A stretch of 64,000 bases of DNA, taken from NCBI RefSeq assembly GCF_023656515.1, contig NZ_JAMOFV010000006.1, forward strand, positions 2,147,243-2,211,242, read 5' to 3'. Position 1 is the first letter of the stretch, and each line of letters starts with the position of its first letter. The position numbers and the translations under genes were made by a program. Under the pieces are notes generated by a model. The model was not told the origin of the DNA. It made no database searches and saw only the letters and a program-made list of their open reading frames with translations. Positions 19,550-28,560 of the stretch are shown here, piece after piece. Origin of the DNA: Clostridium swellfunianum. Lineage in GTDB: Bacteria; Bacillota; Clostridia; Clostridiales; Clostridiaceae.

Positions 19550-20698
19550 TTAATAACATCTTAAATTGCTCATTATTTTATCTATTTCGTACTTATCTTT
19601 AGTTAAGGCTATTCTAAAATAGCCTTTTCCACACTCACCAAAAGCTGTTCCAGGTGTTACAACTATCCCAAAATCATTTAATAATTCTTCACAAAAGCTT
19701 TCAGTGGTATAATTCTTTGGGACTTTGCACCAAACATAAAATGTGCCTTCGCTCTTATAAAAATCGATATTATGTTTACTAAGAAGTTTTTCAGTTAATA
19801 CCTTTCTCTCAAGATATACCTTTCTTATATCATCAACATACTTACGGCTAAGTTTTAACGCCTCAATTGCTGCATATTGAATAGGAATAAACTGACCAGA
19901 ATCTACATTACTTTTTATCTTTAATAATGCTTTTATTATATCTCTATTTCCTACAGCATATCCAATTCTAAAACCAGTCATGTTATATATTTTAGAAAAA
20001 GTTCCAAATTCTATACATTGTTTTTTGCTATCAACCTGTAAAATACTCAATGGTTTTTCCCCAGGCCTTAGTATCTCATTATAGGCACCGTCATTTATTA
20101 CAACAATATTTTTTTTGCTGCAAAATTTTAAAGCATCTTTGTAGAAGCTTTCATTTGCTACCGCCCCGGTAGGATTATTTGGATAATTAAGCATCATAAA
20201 TTTACTTTTTTCTAAAATTTCATCCGGTATATTTAGCAGTTCTGGCAGATAATTGTTTTTCTCTTCAAGTTCAAACTTGAATGTTTTTACCCCCCAAAGA
20301 CGACAGCAAGTTTCGTAAACAGGATAAGCAAGCTTCGGTACTAATGCATAGTCGCCAATACTGCATAAAGCAGGAATTACGTTATTTAATCCTTCTTTTG
20401 AACCGATTAAAATCAGCACCTCATTAACATCTAGTTTTACAGAATATACATCATTATAATATTTAATAATGCTATTTTTAAGCCCATCTACACCAGAGTA
20501 AGGAGGGTATTTATTATAATCTTCTATACCCAGTCCTCTAATAAGTCCGTCAATTATATTATTTTCAACTGGCAAGTCTGGATCACCAATGCTTAAATCT
20601 AAAAGAGTTTTTCCACTAATTAATAATTTTTTTTTAATCTCATCGAGCCTTTGAAAATGATATTCAGACAAAGAATCTAATCTATTATTAACCTTCAT
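19550..20698 (-). CDS. Class I/II PLP-dependent aminotransferase (DapL/AlaT-like)
   Basis: The 382-residue enzyme has the family features LDLSIGDPDLP near residue 30, NYPNNPTGAV near 165, the NDGAYNEIL PLP-binding Asp/Tyr segment and the PLP lysine in FSKIYNMTGFRIGYAVG near 230, with the carboxylate-binding Arg near the C-terminus (FRIAL). It resembles LL-diaminopimelate, alanine and aspartate aminotransferases; the exact substrate cannot be read from sequence. The ATG at 20698 follows GGGGGA; an ATG 42 nt earlier has no site. It stands alone between terminators. Confidence 0.85.
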   Translation of the reverse strand: MKVNNRLDSLSEYHFQRLDEIKKKLLISGKTLLDLSIGDPDLPVENNIIDGLIRGLGIEDYNKYPPYSGVDGLKNSIIKYYNDVYSVKLDVNEVLILIGSKEGLNNVIPALCSIGDYALVPKLAYPVYETCCRLWGVKTFKFELEEKNNYLPELLNIPDEILEKSKFMMLNYPNNPTGAVANESFYKDALKFCSKKNIVVINDGAYNEILRPGEKPLSILQVDSKKQCIEFGTFSKIYNMTGFRIGYAVGNRDIIKALLKIKSNVDSGQFIPIQYAAIEALKLSRKYVDDIRKVYLERKVLTEKLLSKHNIDFYKSEGTFYVWCKVPKNYTTESFCEELLNDFGIVVTPGTAFGECGKGYFRIALTKDKYEIDKIMSNLRCY

Positions 20699-20774
20699 TG
20701 AATATTCCCCCAAAAGATAGTTTTTTATCATACTATTCATTTGAACAGCTAATTGTTACTGGATTTGAGGCATG

Positions 20775-20808
20775 AAAAAAGACTGAAATGCATATAAACA
20801 TTTCAATC
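20775..20808 (-). terminator. Terminator after the asparaginase gene
   Basis: GATTGAAATG and CATTTCAGTC pair (one G-T) and are followed on the minus strand by six T. It lies 9 nt past the asparaginase stop. Confidence 0.8.
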
Positions 20809-20816
20809 TATACTAA

Positions 20817-21833
20817 TTAATGATATTGATAATGTCCTGACTCAAATATATCCTTAATAGCAGCCAGGTCATTAGTCTTGCTTAAAGCCAGCATTAGCTT
20901 TATTCTCGCTTTTTGACCAGGTAAGTTGTCCCCAAAGATAACACCGAGGTTTCTAAGCTCTTTTCCACCACCATGATATCCATAGGAATCAAGAACTCTA
21001 CCTTGAAAACATCTCGACACTAATACTACTGGAACTCCTTTTTCTATAGCTCTCTTAATTCCATCAACCATACTTGGAGGAATGTTTCCTCTTCCAAAAG
21101 CTTCAATTACTATTCCCCTTGTTCCTTGATTTAAACAATAATCTATATATTTTGAATCCATACCTGCAGCGCATTTTATTAAATCTACATTGGACTCAAT
21201 ATTATGCGTAAAGATATGATGTTTCTTAAGACTATCTCTATAGAAAATAACCTCATTGCTATCTACGATTCCTATAGGCCCAAAGTTAGGACTTTTAAAC
21301 GTATCTAAACTCATGGAATTTGCTTTAGTAACTTCACTTGCACAATTAAGTTCATCATTCAAGCAAACAAGCACTCCTCTATTTTTGGACTCATCCGAAA
21401 TAACCGTACATATAGATGCTGCTAAATTTGCTGGACCATCATATCCTAATTCAGAGCTATTTCTCATTGATCCAGTTACTACAACTGGCTTCTCGCTATT
21501 AATTGTCAAATCTAATAGAAACGCAGTTTCTTCTAAAGTATCTGTGCCATGAGTTACTACAGCACCAGTTATGTCTTCCCTATCTAAGAATTTCTGAATG
21601 TATTTAGACAATTCCAGCATTGTTTCAGGAGTCATATGTGGTCCTGGCAAATTAGAAAAAGTATATGACTCTATTTGAGCAAATTTTTCTATTCCAGTAA
21701 CCATTGACATTATTTCCTCTCCAGTAAGAGTAGGAACTGCAGCATGAATCCTAGGATCGACTTTCATGGATATTGTTCCGCCATTAAAAATTACTGCAAC
21801 TTTTTTTTCAGTGTTGCTATTGCTAACTTCCAC
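20817..21833 (-). CDS. Type I L-asparaginase (AnsA-like)
   Basis: Asparaginase converts asparagine to aspartate and ammonia. The 338 residues contain FNGGTISM with the first catalytic Thr near residue 18 and VVTHGTDTLEETAFLL with the second Thr-Asp pair near residue 92, plus RNSSELGYDGPANL. No signal peptide is present, so it is cytosolic. Two in-frame GTG codons are possible starts; I prefer the one at 21833, 7 nt after AAGGGGT, over that at 21842. Confidence 0.88.
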   Translation of the reverse strand: MEVSNSNTEKKVAVIFNGGTISMKVDPRIHAAVPTLTGEEIMSMVTGIEKFAQIESYTFSNLPGPHMTPETMLELSKYIQKFLDREDITGAVVTHGTDTLEETAFLLDLTINSEKPVVVTGSMRNSSELGYDGPANLAASICTVISDESKNRGVLVCLNDELNCASEVTKANSMSLDTFKSPNFGPIGIVDSNEVIFYRDSLKKHHIFTHNIESNVDLIKCAAGMDSKYIDYCLNQGTRGIVIEAFGRGNIPPSMVDGIKRAIEKGVPVVLVSRCFQGRVLDSYGYHGGGKELRNLGVIFGDNLPGQKARIKLMLALSKTNDLAAIKDIFESGHYQYH

Positions 21834-21955
21834 CTTTAACACCCCTTAGAGTAATATAATTGATTTGAATTAATTGAAATAATTCTTTCACACATTATAT
21901 ATTTTACAATATTTATTTCATAAAGTCATCATTTTTATAGCAACACTAGAATTTC

Positions 21956-22519
21956 TTATTGATTTAGGATCATTGGCTCATCCTTATACCCTTGCAACTC
22001 ATTTACAAATCTGCTAACAGTAAAAAAGTAATCAGATAATCGATTTATGTACTCATAGCTTTTAGGATAAAACGAATCTTCTAAAGCTCTTACGTAAATT
22101 CTTTCAACTCTCCTGACTAATGTTCTCAATGTATGTGAAAAGGCCGCTATCTTGCTTCCAGAATAATAAATAAATGATTTCATAGGCTCCGTCTTATCAA
22201 CCATATAGTCTATCTCATTTTCTAAAATACTAATTTCGTCGTCTGATATATACAATTCTGTAAACTCCGTTGAAATTTCTATGCCAATTAGATAAAGGTG
22301 ATACTGAATTTTTTTAAGGATTTCATCTAATCTTTTTTCATTTTCTGCTTTAAAATCACAAAAACTTGATTTTATAAGACTTCTTAGAAGTCCTATATTA
22401 GCATTTATTTCATCTATTCCGCCTTGAAGTTCCATTTCAATGTCTGCTTTTGAATACTTTTTATTAAGTAAGTTTGTAGTAAATCCTTTGTCTCCAGTCT
22501 TAGTATAAATCTTATCCAT
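21956..22519 (-). CDS. PduO-type ATP:cob(I)alamin adenosyltransferase, divergent
   Basis: This family adenosylates cob(I)alamin to coenzyme B12. The 187 residues have the N-terminal ATP loop IYTKTGDKGFTT, the GGIDEINANIG helix in place of the common GTVDELNS, and TLRTLVRRVERIYVRAL matching the conserved R-x3-RRxER motif. The loop after GFTTN lacks the usual Gly-rich GGxR run, so the protein is a divergent member. A B12 role fits the ornithine fermentation genes at 62-64 kb, because ornithine aminomutase needs adenosylcobalamin, but that link is inference. ATG start after AGGA. Confidence 0.75.
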   Translation of the reverse strand: MDKIYTKTGDKGFTTNLLNKKYSKADIEMELQGGIDEINANIGLLRSLIKSSFCDFKAENEKRLDEILKKIQYHLYLIGIEISTEFTELYISDDEISILENEIDYMVDKTEPMKSFIYYSGSKIAAFSHTLRTLVRRVERIYVRALEDSFYPKSYEYINRLSDYFFTVSRFVNELQGYKDEPMILNQ

Positions 22520-22637
22520 GATATTCCTCTTTTCTTATAAAAATTTAATATAAGAGTATATAATATTTGTCTTTGCTTAAAATAAAAACATACCTACTAG
22601 ATAGATATTGACAACCTATCGCCAGGAGGTGATAAAT

Positions 22638-22799
22638 ATGATAAATATACCAGTAATGAATGATGTTGATAATTTAAACAACAATATTGATGATACCCCA
22701 CAAGATGATATAGTTTCTTATGATTACGGTGATAATTTGACTGCAAAGCTTGGAGGAAAATATGCAAAAATAATCGAATACTATGAAAACAGATTGTAA
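22638..22799 (+). CDS. Small acidic protein of unknown function (53 residues)
   Basis: I do not recognise this protein. The frame starts with ATG 6 nt after a textbook AGGAGGTG and ends 10 nt before a strong terminator, which argues for a real gene. It begins MINIPVMNDVDNLNNNIDD and ends in KIIEYYENRL: an acidic, Asn/Asp-rich first half and a more basic C-terminal helix, with no Cys, signal or membrane segment. It is convergent with the 42-residue gene at 22836-22964. Confidence 0.65.
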   Translation: MINIPVMNDVDNLNNNIDDTPQDDIVSYDYGDNLTAKLGGKYAKIIEYYENRL

Positions 22800-22808
22800 A
22801 AAACCGGA

Positions 22809-22844
22809 ATTTAAAAGAGCTTGTTAAAAGCTCTTTTAAATTTT
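22809..22844. terminator. Bidirectional terminator between two tiny convergent genes
   Basis: AATTTAAAAGAGCTT and its near-perfect complement form a stem around a 4- to 5-nt loop, with A-runs and T-runs on both sides. It overlaps the last codons of the minus-strand gene. Confidence 0.8.
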
Positions 22845-22964
22845 AGGCAATCCCCTTACTGGCTCTGTTGCATCTGGTTTTACGTCTAAGGTTATAGGAT
22901 TAGCTCTCTTTTCATTAGTAGTTTTATTATCATTTTTTCTTTTCTTTTCACCTTTTGTTGCCAT
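22836..22964 (-). CDS. Small lysine-rich protein of unknown function (42 residues)
   Basis: I do not recognise this gene. The ATG lies 8 nt after GAGGTG, and the 43-codon frame ends inside the shared terminator. The protein begins MATKGEKKRKNDNKTTNEK and ends EPVRGLPKI: a highly basic, Lys/Asn-rich first half and a Pro-containing, more neutral second half, probably disordered. No Cys or hydrophobic segment is present. It lies just after tRNA-Pro and spoIVA on the same strand, but the tRNA terminator separates them. Confidence 0.6.
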   Translation of the reverse strand: MATKGEKKRKNDNKTTNEKRANPITLDVKPDATEPVRGLPKI

Positions 22965-23031
22965 ATTATCATCACCTCAATAATATGGTACCCAAGCTTA
23001 ATAATTCATATTCTATAAATAATTATAAAAT

Positions 23032-23061
23032 AAAGCTCATAATCATATGATTACAAGCTTT
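23032..23061 (-). terminator. Terminator after tRNA-Pro
   Basis: A 13-bp stem (AAAGCTTGTAATC with GATTATGAGCTTT, two G-T pairs) begins 5 nt after the encoded CCA end and is followed by TTTATTTTAT on the minus strand. Confidence 0.75.
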
Positions 23062-23066
23062 TCCTA

Positions 23067-23142
23067 TGGTCTGGGTAACAGGATTTGAACCTGCGACCTC
23101 TAGAACCCCATTCTAGCGCGCTACCATCTGCGCTATACCCAG
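23067..23142 (-). tRNA. tRNA-Pro, anticodon GGG
   Basis: The 76-nt sequence folds as a full cloverleaf: acceptor CTGGGTA with TACCCAG, D stem GCGC with GCGC, anticodon stem CTAGA with TCTAG around loop ATGGGGT, and T arm GCAGG-TTCGAAT-CCTGT. The anticodon GGG reads CCC and CCU. The C1-G72 pair with discriminator A fits bacterial tRNA-Pro, and the 3' CCA is encoded. It is a single tRNA gene with its own promoter and terminator. Confidence 0.95.
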
Positions 23143-23153
23143 ATAACAACATT

Positions 23154-23181
23154 ATTATAGCACAGAATAAATAAAAATCAA
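23154..23181 (-). promoter_or_regulatory. Promoter of tRNA-Pro
   Basis: On the minus strand TTGATT and TATAAT are 16 nt apart, with the -10 ending 11 nt before the tRNA 5' end. Confidence 0.75.
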
Positions 23182-23183
23182 TA

Positions 23184-23219
23184 TAAATTAGGCATACTTT
23201 GGTAGGTATGCCTAATTTA
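23184..23219 (-). terminator. Terminator after spoIVA
   Basis: TAAATTAGGCATAC and GTATGCCTAATTTA form a 14-bp perfect stem around an 8-nt loop, 15 nt past the spoIVA stop codon. The tRNA promoter starts 3 nt beyond it. Confidence 0.85.
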
Positions 23220-23234
23220 ATACATAACTATGAA

Positions 23235-24713
23235 TTAAAGTATTATGCAAATCAAGCCGCCATTGCCCTCATTGATAATTTTTTGAAGAGTTCTTTGAAG
23301 CTTACTTTGAACGTCTTCAGGCATTTTATATAACTTGTTCTGAAGCTCCTCTTTTACGAGTATTTCTAATGGCTTTCCAAACATATTGCTTTGCCAGATT
23401 TTTGATTTATCATTTTCAAATTGTTCAAGAAGCGACTTCATAAGTTCTTCACTTTGCTTTTCTGTGCCCATAATAGGTGATATTTCAGTCTCAATATCAG
23501 CCTTTATAAAGTGAAGAGATGGTGCGCTTGCCTTAAGCTTAACAACACATCTACTTCCCTGCTTCACAAACTCAGGCTCTTCAAGCTTCATTTCAGATAA
23601 CTGAGGAGCAACCAAACCGTAACCAGTTTCTTTTACGTCTTTTAAAGCAGCTTCTACCTTATCATACTCAACCTTTGCTCTGTGTAAATCGTGCATTATT
23701 GATAAAAGTTCATTTTCACCTTTTATTTCATATCCACATACTTCACTCAGAACTCTGTAGAATAAACCGCTCTTAGGATTGAAACCTACACGAGCTGTTC
23801 CATTTCCCATGTTCATCTCACTCAGGTCTGCTACATCAAGAAACTCAACTTCTTTGAATTCGTCAAGCGAGCGTTTAATATCTCTAACCTTAAATATTTT
23901 TTTACACATATCCTTTACAAGGTTAAAGAAGTTAGCCTTAAGCCAGTGCTTAGAATCTAATTTTTCAATCCATTCAGGTATGTCTATGTTGATTTCAGCC
24001 ACTGGGAATTCCTTAAGTACAACCTGGAAGACAGTTGCTATATCTTCTTCCTTCATATTAAGTACATCCATAACCTGAACAGGAACATCATATTTTGCTT
24101 CTAATTCTAGTTTTAGAGCCAATGTCTTAGGATCATTAACACGTGCTGAATTTAAAATAATAATAAATGGCTTATTTATTGCTTTTAATTCATTTACAAC
24201 TCTTTCTTCAGCCTCCGTGTAATCCTCTCTTGATATATCAGTTATGGAACCATCAGTTGTTACAACTAGTCCTATTGTTGAGTGCTCGTTTATAACCTTC
24301 TTTGTGCCAATCTCTGCCGCCTCTTCAAAAGGTATTTCATGATCATACCAGGGGGTTGATACCATTTTAGCTTCATTTCCTTCTGTATAACCTGAAGCTC
24401 CTTTAACAATATAACCAACACAATCAACCATTCTAACCTTAAATTTAGCCCCATCTCCTAGCTTAACTTCTACTGCTTCATTCGGAACAAATTTAGGTTC
24501 AGTTGTATGAATAGTTTTTCCTGATGCACTTTGAGGCAGTTCATCCTTTGCCCTTTGTTTCTTATAGGAGTTCTCAATATTGGGTATTACCATCAAATCC
24601 ATAAATCTCTTTATAAACGACGATTTACCTGTTCTTACTGGTCCAACAACTCCAACATAAATGTCTCCCTGCGTTCTTTCGGCTATGTCCTTATATATAT
24701 CGAAATTTTCCAA
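23235..24713 (-). CDS. spoIVA: Stage IV sporulation protein A (spore coat basement ATPase)
   Basis: SpoIVA hydrolyses ATP to polymerise on the forespore surface as the coat basement layer; SpoVM anchors it. With a TTG start at 24713 (6 nt after GGGAGGG) the protein is 492 residues, the same length as the Bacillus one, and begins ENFDIYKDIAERTQGD. Walker A is GPVRTGKS at residues 24-31. DELPQSASGKTIHTTEPKFVPN follows, and the C-terminus ends GGLICIIL, which is needed for SpoVM interaction in Bacillus. No membrane segment is present. It lies 86 nt after gpsA. Confidence 0.96.
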   Translation of the reverse strand: MENFDIYKDIAERTQGDIYVGVVGPVRTGKSSFIKRFMDLMVIPNIENSYKKQRAKDELPQSASGKTIHTTEPKFVPNEAVEVKLGDGAKFKVRMVDCVGYIVKGASGYTEGNEAKMVSTPWYDHEIPFEEAAEIGTKKVINEHSTIGLVVTTDGSITDISREDYTEAEERVVNELKAINKPFIIILNSARVNDPKTLALKLELEAKYDVPVQVMDVLNMKEEDIATVFQVVLKEFPVAEINIDIPEWIEKLDSKHWLKANFFNLVKDMCKKIFKVRDIKRSLDEFKEVEFLDVADLSEMNMGNGTARVGFNPKSGLFYRVLSEVCGYEIKGENELLSIMHDLHRAKVEYDKVEAALKDVKETGYGLVAPQLSEMKLEEPEFVKQGSRCVVKLKASAPSLHFIKADIETEISPIMGTEKQSEELMKSLLEQFENDKSKIWQSNMFGKPLEILVKEELQNKLYKMPEDVQSKLQRTLQKIINEGNGGLICIIL

Positions 24714-24799
24714 CGCATACCCTCCCAATTAATACATATTAACACTATATATATATTGGGAAAAAATAAAATTATTACAAAAAATCTTTTATTTAATAT

Positions 24800-25804
24800 T
24801 TATATATCATAAATCTCACTCTTTTTATCACGTGACATAAGTTCGTATACTCCATGCTTTGCATCTTTACCTTCAAACAACACTTTGTGAAGCACTTCAG
24901 TTATGGGCATAGAAACATTAAGCTGTTCTTTAAGCTTATAAAATGCATTGCAGGCCTTTATGCCTTCAACAACCATGCCAATTTTAGAAGTAGCTTCTTC
25001 TACAGAAACTCCCTGTCCTATTAAAATTCCTGCTCTTCTATTCCTGCTATGCATACTAGTGCAAGTTACTATAAGATCTCCCATGCCTGTTATTCCGGCA
25101 AAAGTTTCACTTTTTCCACCAAGCTTTATTCCTATCCTCGTAATTTCGCTCATACCTCTTGTCATTAAAGCTGATTTTGTATTATCTCCATAACCTATAC
25201 CATCAGATATTCCTGCAGCCAAAGCTATAATATTTTTTACTGCTCCACCTATTTCCACTCCGATAATATCTTCATTTGTATAAATTCTAAATTTATTGGT
25301 CATAAATATATCCTGAATTTTCTCGGCACTTGTCATATCTCTCGATGTAACTACTACTACAGTAGGTATATCTAAAGCAACTTCTTCAGCATGACTTGGT
25401 CCAGATAAAACCACAACAGGGCACTGGGGAATTTCTTCTTCAATAACCTGAGATAACCTTTTAAGTGAATCTTCTTCTATCCCTTTTGCTATACTTACTA
25501 CTATTTGATTCTCATTAACTAACTGACTTATTTGTCTACTCAATATTCTAATGACATGTGAGGGCACAGCTAGCACAATTACATCACTTCCACTTACCGC
25601 TTCTTCTATATCTGAGAATGCTTTTACATTATAGGGAATAGTTATTTTAGGCAGATACTTTAAATTTTCTCTTTTAACATTTATATCTTCTATAACGCTT
25701 TTATCTCTGTCCCAAATATTGACTTCCAAGCCTTTTTTCGCAAGCATTATTCCTAGAGCAGTACCGAAACTTCCGCCACCTAAAAAAGTAACCTTACAAC
25801 TCAT
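24800..25804 (-). CDS. gpsA: NAD(P)H-dependent glycerol-3-phosphate dehydrogenase
   Basis: GpsA makes sn-glycerol 3-phosphate for phospholipids. The 334 residues have the nucleotide motif [11 protein letters not shown] near residue 8, [12 protein letters not shown] near 133, the catalytic lysine in [13 protein letters not shown] near 185 and [12 protein letters not shown]. It starts with ATG, and the ATG overlaps the end region of der by 1-2 nt of spacing, as in the Firmicute der-gpsA-spoIVA order. Confidence 0.97.
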   Translation of the reverse strand: MSCKVTFLGGGSFGTALGIMLAKKGLEVNIWDRDKSVIEDINVKRENLKYLPKITIPYNVKAFSDIEEAVSGSDVIVLAVPSHVIRILSRQISQLVNENQIVVSIAKGIEEDSLKRLSQVIEEEIPQCPVVVLSGPSHAEEVALDIPTVVVVTSRDMTSAEKIQDIFMTNKFRIYTNEDIIGVEIGGAVKNIIALAAGISDGIGYGDNTKSALMTRGMSEITRIGIKLGGKSETFAGITGMGDLIVTCTSMHSRNRRAGILIGQGVSVEEATSKIGMVVEGIKACNAFYKLKEQLNVSMPITEVLHKVLFEGKDAKHGVYELMSRDKKSEIYDI

Positions 25805-25805
25805 A

Positions 25806-27122
25806 TTACTCTTTCCTCTCTCTGAATTGTAGTTTTATTGTAGTTCCCTTGAAGTCAAAGTTTTCTCTAAGCTGGTTTACTAAATATCTCTCATATGAAA
25901 AATGCAATGTTTGATAATCATTAATAAAAAATATAAATAATGGTGGTTTAGTCTCAGCTTGTGTTACATAGTAAATCTTTAGTCTCTTTAAGCCAACAAT
26001 AGGTGGTTCCTTCATTAAAACTGCCTTGTTTATTACGTCATTTAAGAGCCCTGTAGATACACGCTTAGAAAAGTTTCCATAGCATTCTTTAGCTACTTCA
26101 AGCACCTTGTGCACTCTCTGACCAGTCTTTGCAGATATAAAGAGATATGGCGCATAATCTATAAAGGATAAATTATACTGAAGATTCTTTTTGAAGGTAT
26201 CCATAGTTTTATCGTCTTTTTCAATCAGGTCCCATTTATTAACTATAACCATTATTGCTTTTCCTTGTTCATGGGCATAACCAATAATTTTTTCGTCTTG
26301 ATCTGATACACCTTCAGTAGCATCTATCATTAAAATACAAATATCAGCTCTTTCAATAGCAGCTAAAGTTCTTACAGCACTATATCTTTCAAGTTCTTCT
26401 TTTATCTTGCTTTTCCTTCTGAGTCCAGCCGTATCAATAAGCAAAAACTTTCCTATATCTGTTTCTAGTACACTATCTATTGCATCACGCGTAGTTCCAG
26501 GGATATCGCTAACTATAACTCTTTCTTCACCTAAAAGCTTATTAATAAGTGAGGATTTTCCTACATTAGGTTTCCCAACCATAGCTATCTTAATATACTC
26601 ATCTTCTTCACTAGAAGAATCATCTTCTGGAAAATAAGATACTACTCTGTCTAGCATATCACCTAATCCTAAGCCTTGTGATGAAGATATGGTAATAGGA
26701 TCACCTATTCCTAAATTATAAAACTCATAGGCATTGTCTTCTTCCTTTAGTGAGTCCACCTTGTTTACAACTAATACTATAGGCTTCTTACTTTTCCTAA
26801 GCATCTGAGCAACTTCTGCATCAGCACCTGTAAGGCCCTCTTTACCATCAACAATAAACACTATAACGTTAGCTGTATCAATAGCAATCTGTGCCTGCCG
26901 TCTCATTTGAGATAATATAACATCTCCATTTTCAGGCTCTATACCACCAGTATCAATAATAGTAAAATTATATCTTAGCCATTCTGCCTCAGCGTATACT
27001 CTATCTCTTGTTACCCCCGGAATATCTTCAACTATAGAAATTCTCTTTCCAGCAATCTTGTTAAAAAGAGTGGATTTTCCCACATTCGGTCTTCCAACTA
27101 TTGCCACAATCGGTTTGCCCAT
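25806..27122 (-). CDS. der: Ribosome biogenesis GTPase Der (EngA)
   Basis: Der has two tandem GTPase domains and assists 50S maturation. In 438 residues, the first domain has GRPNVGKST near residue 10, DTGGI and NKVD; the second has GKPNVGKSS near 183, DTAGLRR and NKWD; a C-terminal KH-like domain ([14 protein letters not shown]) follows. It starts 1 nt after the DUF512 gene, 8 nt past GGAGG. Confidence 0.97.
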   Translation of the reverse strand: MGKPIVAIVGRPNVGKSTLFNKIAGKRISIVEDIPGVTRDRVYAEAEWLRYNFTIIDTGGIEPENGDVILSQMRRQAQIAIDTANVIVFIVDGKEGLTGADAEVAQMLRKSKKPIVLVVNKVDSLKEEDNAYEFYNLGIGDPITISSSQGLGLGDMLDRVVSYFPEDDSSSEEDEYIKIAMVGKPNVGKSSLINKLLGEERVIVSDIPGTTRDAIDSVLETDIGKFLLIDTAGLRRKSKIKEELERYSAVRTLAAIERADICILMIDATEGVSDQDEKIIGYAHEQGKAIMVIVNKWDLIEKDDKTMDTFKKNLQYNLSFIDYAPYLFISAKTGQRVHKVLEVAKECYGNFSKRVSTGLLNDVINKAVLMKEPPIVGLKRLKIYYVTQAETKPPLFIFFINDYQTLHFSYERYLVNQLRENFDFKGTTIKLQFRERKE

Positions 27123-28439
27123 TTATTTTTCCTCCTTGCAAAAATTATTAATCTTCTCTATTAAATCTTCTCCTGAATAATCAGTTATTATAATTTTTCG
27201 GTTTAACGTATTTTCAAGTTCATTCAAAGTAATGTCATCAAGAAAAACATCTTCACCGCTTCTTAGCATATTTCTAGGTATTATTACGTATTCGCCTAAA
27301 GCATATTCCTTAACCTGAGAAATTATATCCCTGCCAGTTAATAATCCGGCCACAGTTATAGTTTCACCAAAAAACCTATTTACTATTTTTACAGTATCTA
27401 TTTTAATTTCGGAATTCTCTAAATTAATTCTTTTAGCCGCAGCCTCAATTTCTTTGAAAGCAGAGGTTCCAGTAATAAATGTAAATGATCCTGTAGCATT
27501 TTTATTTAAGTTCTTTAAAGTGTTATTAATATTATCTCTAAACAATCTAATCATTCCTATTCCATCTTCCAGCTGTTCATAATTACCATAAAACTCCGAA
27601 GGAGGAACATCCAAATCGGCCAATATATAAAATTCATCCGATAACCGGATAAAAGGGTGATCAACTATACTAATATATTTTTCCTGAAGCGTTGAAACCA
27701 TAGCAATCTCTTTGCGGCTGCTTTCTCTGTCATATAAAGTTACTGGAAAAAGCCCTTCCCTAAATTTTGTTGCGCCAACAGGTACAACAGCCAAGTTTTT
27801 TATTGCAGGGTACAGCTTAAATAAATCTTCACTTGTTCTAATGAGTTCTTCTCCATTATTTAGTCCAGGACAAAGAACTATTTGACAGTTAATATCTATT
27901 CCTGCTTCAGCCAACTTTTTTAATCTTTCATATATGTTTCCGGCAAATCTATTATTAAGCATTTTTACTCTAAGTTCTGGATTTGTAGTATGAACCGAAA
28001 CATTAATAGGACTAATTCTATATCTTATAATCCTATCGATATCTTCATCCTTCATATTTGTCATAGTTACAAAGTTACCTTGCAGAAATGATAATCTTGA
28101 GTCATCATCTTTAAAATATAGAGTATTTCTCATGCCTTTCGGAAGTTGATCAATAAAACAAAACACACATTTATTAGAGCAGCTTCTAGCCTTGTCTAAA
28201 ATAGAACTTTCAAATTCTACACCCAAATCTTCATCATACTCTTTTTCGATTTCTAAATCCCAAAGTTCACCATTTATCTTTTCTATCTGAACAACAATAT
28301 ATTCATCAGCCATTAGAAATTTATAGTCAATAATATCTTTGACAACAGTGTCATTGATAGTAATTAGCTTATCTCCTACCTCTATCTCTAATTCTTCAGC
28401 TATACTGCCTGGAATCACTTTAACTATAGTATTCTTCAT
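27123..28439 (-). CDS. DUF512 radical-SAM protein with N-terminal PDZ-like domain
   Basis: This 438-residue protein starts with a PDZ-like domain (VKVIPGSIAEELEIEVGDKLITIN) and continues into a radical-SAM region with the C-x3-C-x2-C cluster motif CSNKCVFC near residue 95, DDDSRLSF, and the C-terminal DUF512 domain. The family is common beside der in clostridia and its reaction is not established. The ATG at 28439 follows AGGAG by 7 nt; an ATG 30 nt upstream has no site. It opens the der-gpsA transcript. Confidence 0.88.
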   Translation of the reverse strand: MKNTIVKVIPGSIAEELEIEVGDKLITINDTVVKDIIDYKFLMADEYIVVQIEKINGELWDLEIEKEYDEDLGVEFESSILDKARSCSNKCVFCFIDQLPKGMRNTLYFKDDDSRLSFLQGNFVTMTNMKDEDIDRIIRYRISPINVSVHTTNPELRVKMLNNRFAGNIYERLKKLAEAGIDINCQIVLCPGLNNGEELIRTSEDLFKLYPAIKNLAVVPVGATKFREGLFPVTLYDRESSRKEIAMVSTLQEKYISIVDHPFIRLSDEFYILADLDVPPSEFYGNYEQLEDGIGMIRLFRDNINNTLKNLNKNATGSFTFITGTSAFKEIEAAAKRINLENSEIKIDTVKIVNRFFGETITVAGLLTGRDIISQVKEYALGEYVIIPRNMLRSGEDVFLDDITLNELENTLNRKIIITDYSGEDLIEKINNFCKEEK

Positions 28440-28475
28440 ATTGCCACTCCTAATTGGTAATGTATTCATTAAGTT

Positions 28476-28504
28476 ATAATACCTTAACTGAGAATTTTAG
28501 TCAA
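28476..28504 (-). promoter_or_regulatory. SigA-type promoter of the DUF512-der-gpsA operon
   Basis: On the minus strand TTGACT and TATTAT are separated by 17 nt, ending 37 nt before the DUF512 gene start and just after the phoR terminator. Confidence 0.75.
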
Positions 28505-28533
28505 TGCATACCATTCCCAATAAGATGAAAAAT

Positions 28534-28560
28534 AAAAAAGATAGACATTCTATCTTTTTT
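28534..28560 (-). terminator. Terminator of the pgeF-phoB-phoR run
   Basis: AAAAAAGATAGA and TCTATCTTTTTT pair around a 3-nt loop and overlap the phoR stop codon, followed by TATTTTTC on the minus strand. Confidence 0.85.

Noticed and set aside
22965-23031. SigG-like -35 (TGAATT) and -10 (CATATTA) before the 42-residue gene
   Set aside because: The spacer is only 15 nt, and the -10 is so close to the start codon that the RNA would begin at the ribosome site.
23067-23142. tRNA-Pro as a phage or island attachment site
   Set aside because: No integrase gene, no repeated tRNA 3' segment and no accessory genes lie on either side.
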